5,484 nt of DNA, taken from assembly GCA_016744275.1 (NCBI GenBank), contig JADGEP010000274.1, positions 1 through 5,484 on the forward strand, written 5' to 3'. A program made the position numbers and the translations under genes. The notes under the pieces are model-generated. The model had not been told where the DNA came from, did not search any database, and saw only the letters and a list, made by a program, of their open reading frames with translations. Shown here piece after piece: positions 5,281 to 5,484 of this stretch; position 1 is the first letter of the stretch; every line of letters starts with the position of its first letter. This stretch comes from Candidatus Krumholzibacteriia bacterium (GTDB taxonomy: Bacteria > Krumholzibacteriota > Krumholzibacteriia > LZORAL124-64-63).

Positions 5281-5484
5281 GTGAAGAAATTGTACGTGGG
5301 CAACCTGCCCTTCACCGCCACCGAAGACGAAATCACTGAACTGTTCGGCCAGCACGGTACCGTGCACTCGGTCGCGCTCATCAACGACCGCGAAACCGGA
5401 CGCCCCCGCGGCTTCGGCTTCATCGAAATTGATGACGACGCATTGGAGGGCATGATCTCCGCTCTCGATGGCAAGGAGATGGGC
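5281..5484 (+). CDS. RRM-domain RNA-binding protein (partial, C-terminus beyond window)
   Basis: The 68 residues present are most of one RNA recognition motif, a fold that binds single-stranded RNA with a four-stranded sheet. RNP2 is LYVGNL (4-9) and RNP1 is RGFGFIEI (43-50); aromatic residues Y5, F45 and F47 are at the expected RNA-contacting positions. The segment INDRETGRPRGFGF is typical of small bacterial RRM proteins, usually about 80-150 residues with a glycine- or charge-rich tail. Related proteins in cyanobacteria are cold-induced. The start is GTG 5281, with GGAG eight bases upstream; starting here places the first beta strand (KKLYVGNLPF) directly at the N-terminus, as usual. The gene is divergent from the DeaD-type helicase across 506 bp. 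The frame is open to the window end, so length and tail are unknown. The family call is firm; the specific RNA targets are unknown. Confidence 0.93.
   Translation, partial: MKKLYVGNLPFTATEDEITELFGQHGTVHSVALINDRETGRPRGFGFIEIDDDALEGMISALDGKEMG

Overview
The window carries five protein-coding genes, two of them cut by its edges. It looks like chromosomal DNA from a moderately GC-rich (roughly 60%, estimated by eye) bacterium, most likely a member of the Pseudomonadota. The reasons are a DeaD/CsdA-type helicase with a DbpA RNA-binding domain, a small bacterial RRM protein of the type common in gamma- and deltaproteobacteria, and clear GGAG-type ribosome binding sites. This placement is inference from protein character only. 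No tRNA, rRNA, insertion sequence, integrase or CRISPR array was seen.

Left block (1-2648, all minus strand): a tightly packed three-gene operon, read right to left. It encodes a FemAB/GNAT-like acyltransferase (1665-2648), a DegT/DnrJ/EryC1/StrS-family PLP sugar aminotransferase (455-1681), and the N-terminal part of a protein with a degenerate methyltransferase-like region followed by a family 2 glycosyltransferase (458 to beyond base 1). The genes overlap by 17 bp and 4 bp (ATGA). The simplest reading is that an amino sugar is made on a nucleotide carrier, possibly N-acylated, and then used by a glycosyltransferase, as in surface polysaccharide or glycolipid loci. The exact sugar cannot be read from the sequence.

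Middle (2649-2851): a 203-bp gap with one perfect 15-bp inverted repeat and no convincing terminator or promoter.

Right block (2852-5484): a DEAD-box RNA helicase of the DeaD/CsdA type (minus strand) and a divergently transcribed RRM RNA-binding protein (plus strand, truncated by the window end). A 506-bp intergenic region separates them. It contains a perfect TTGACA box with a plausible -10, a short inverted repeat inside that promoter's spacer, weaker opposing promoter candidates, and three hairpins. Two of the hairpins lie in the probable leader of the RRM mRNA. Helicases of this family and small RRM proteins are both known to be cold-induced in several bacteria, so joint control is plausible but unproven.

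Nothing here is clearly a new system. The items most worth a second look are the acyltransferase-aminotransferase-glycosyltransferase cassette, the methyltransferase-like head on the glycosyltransferase, and the divergent helicase/RRM control region.
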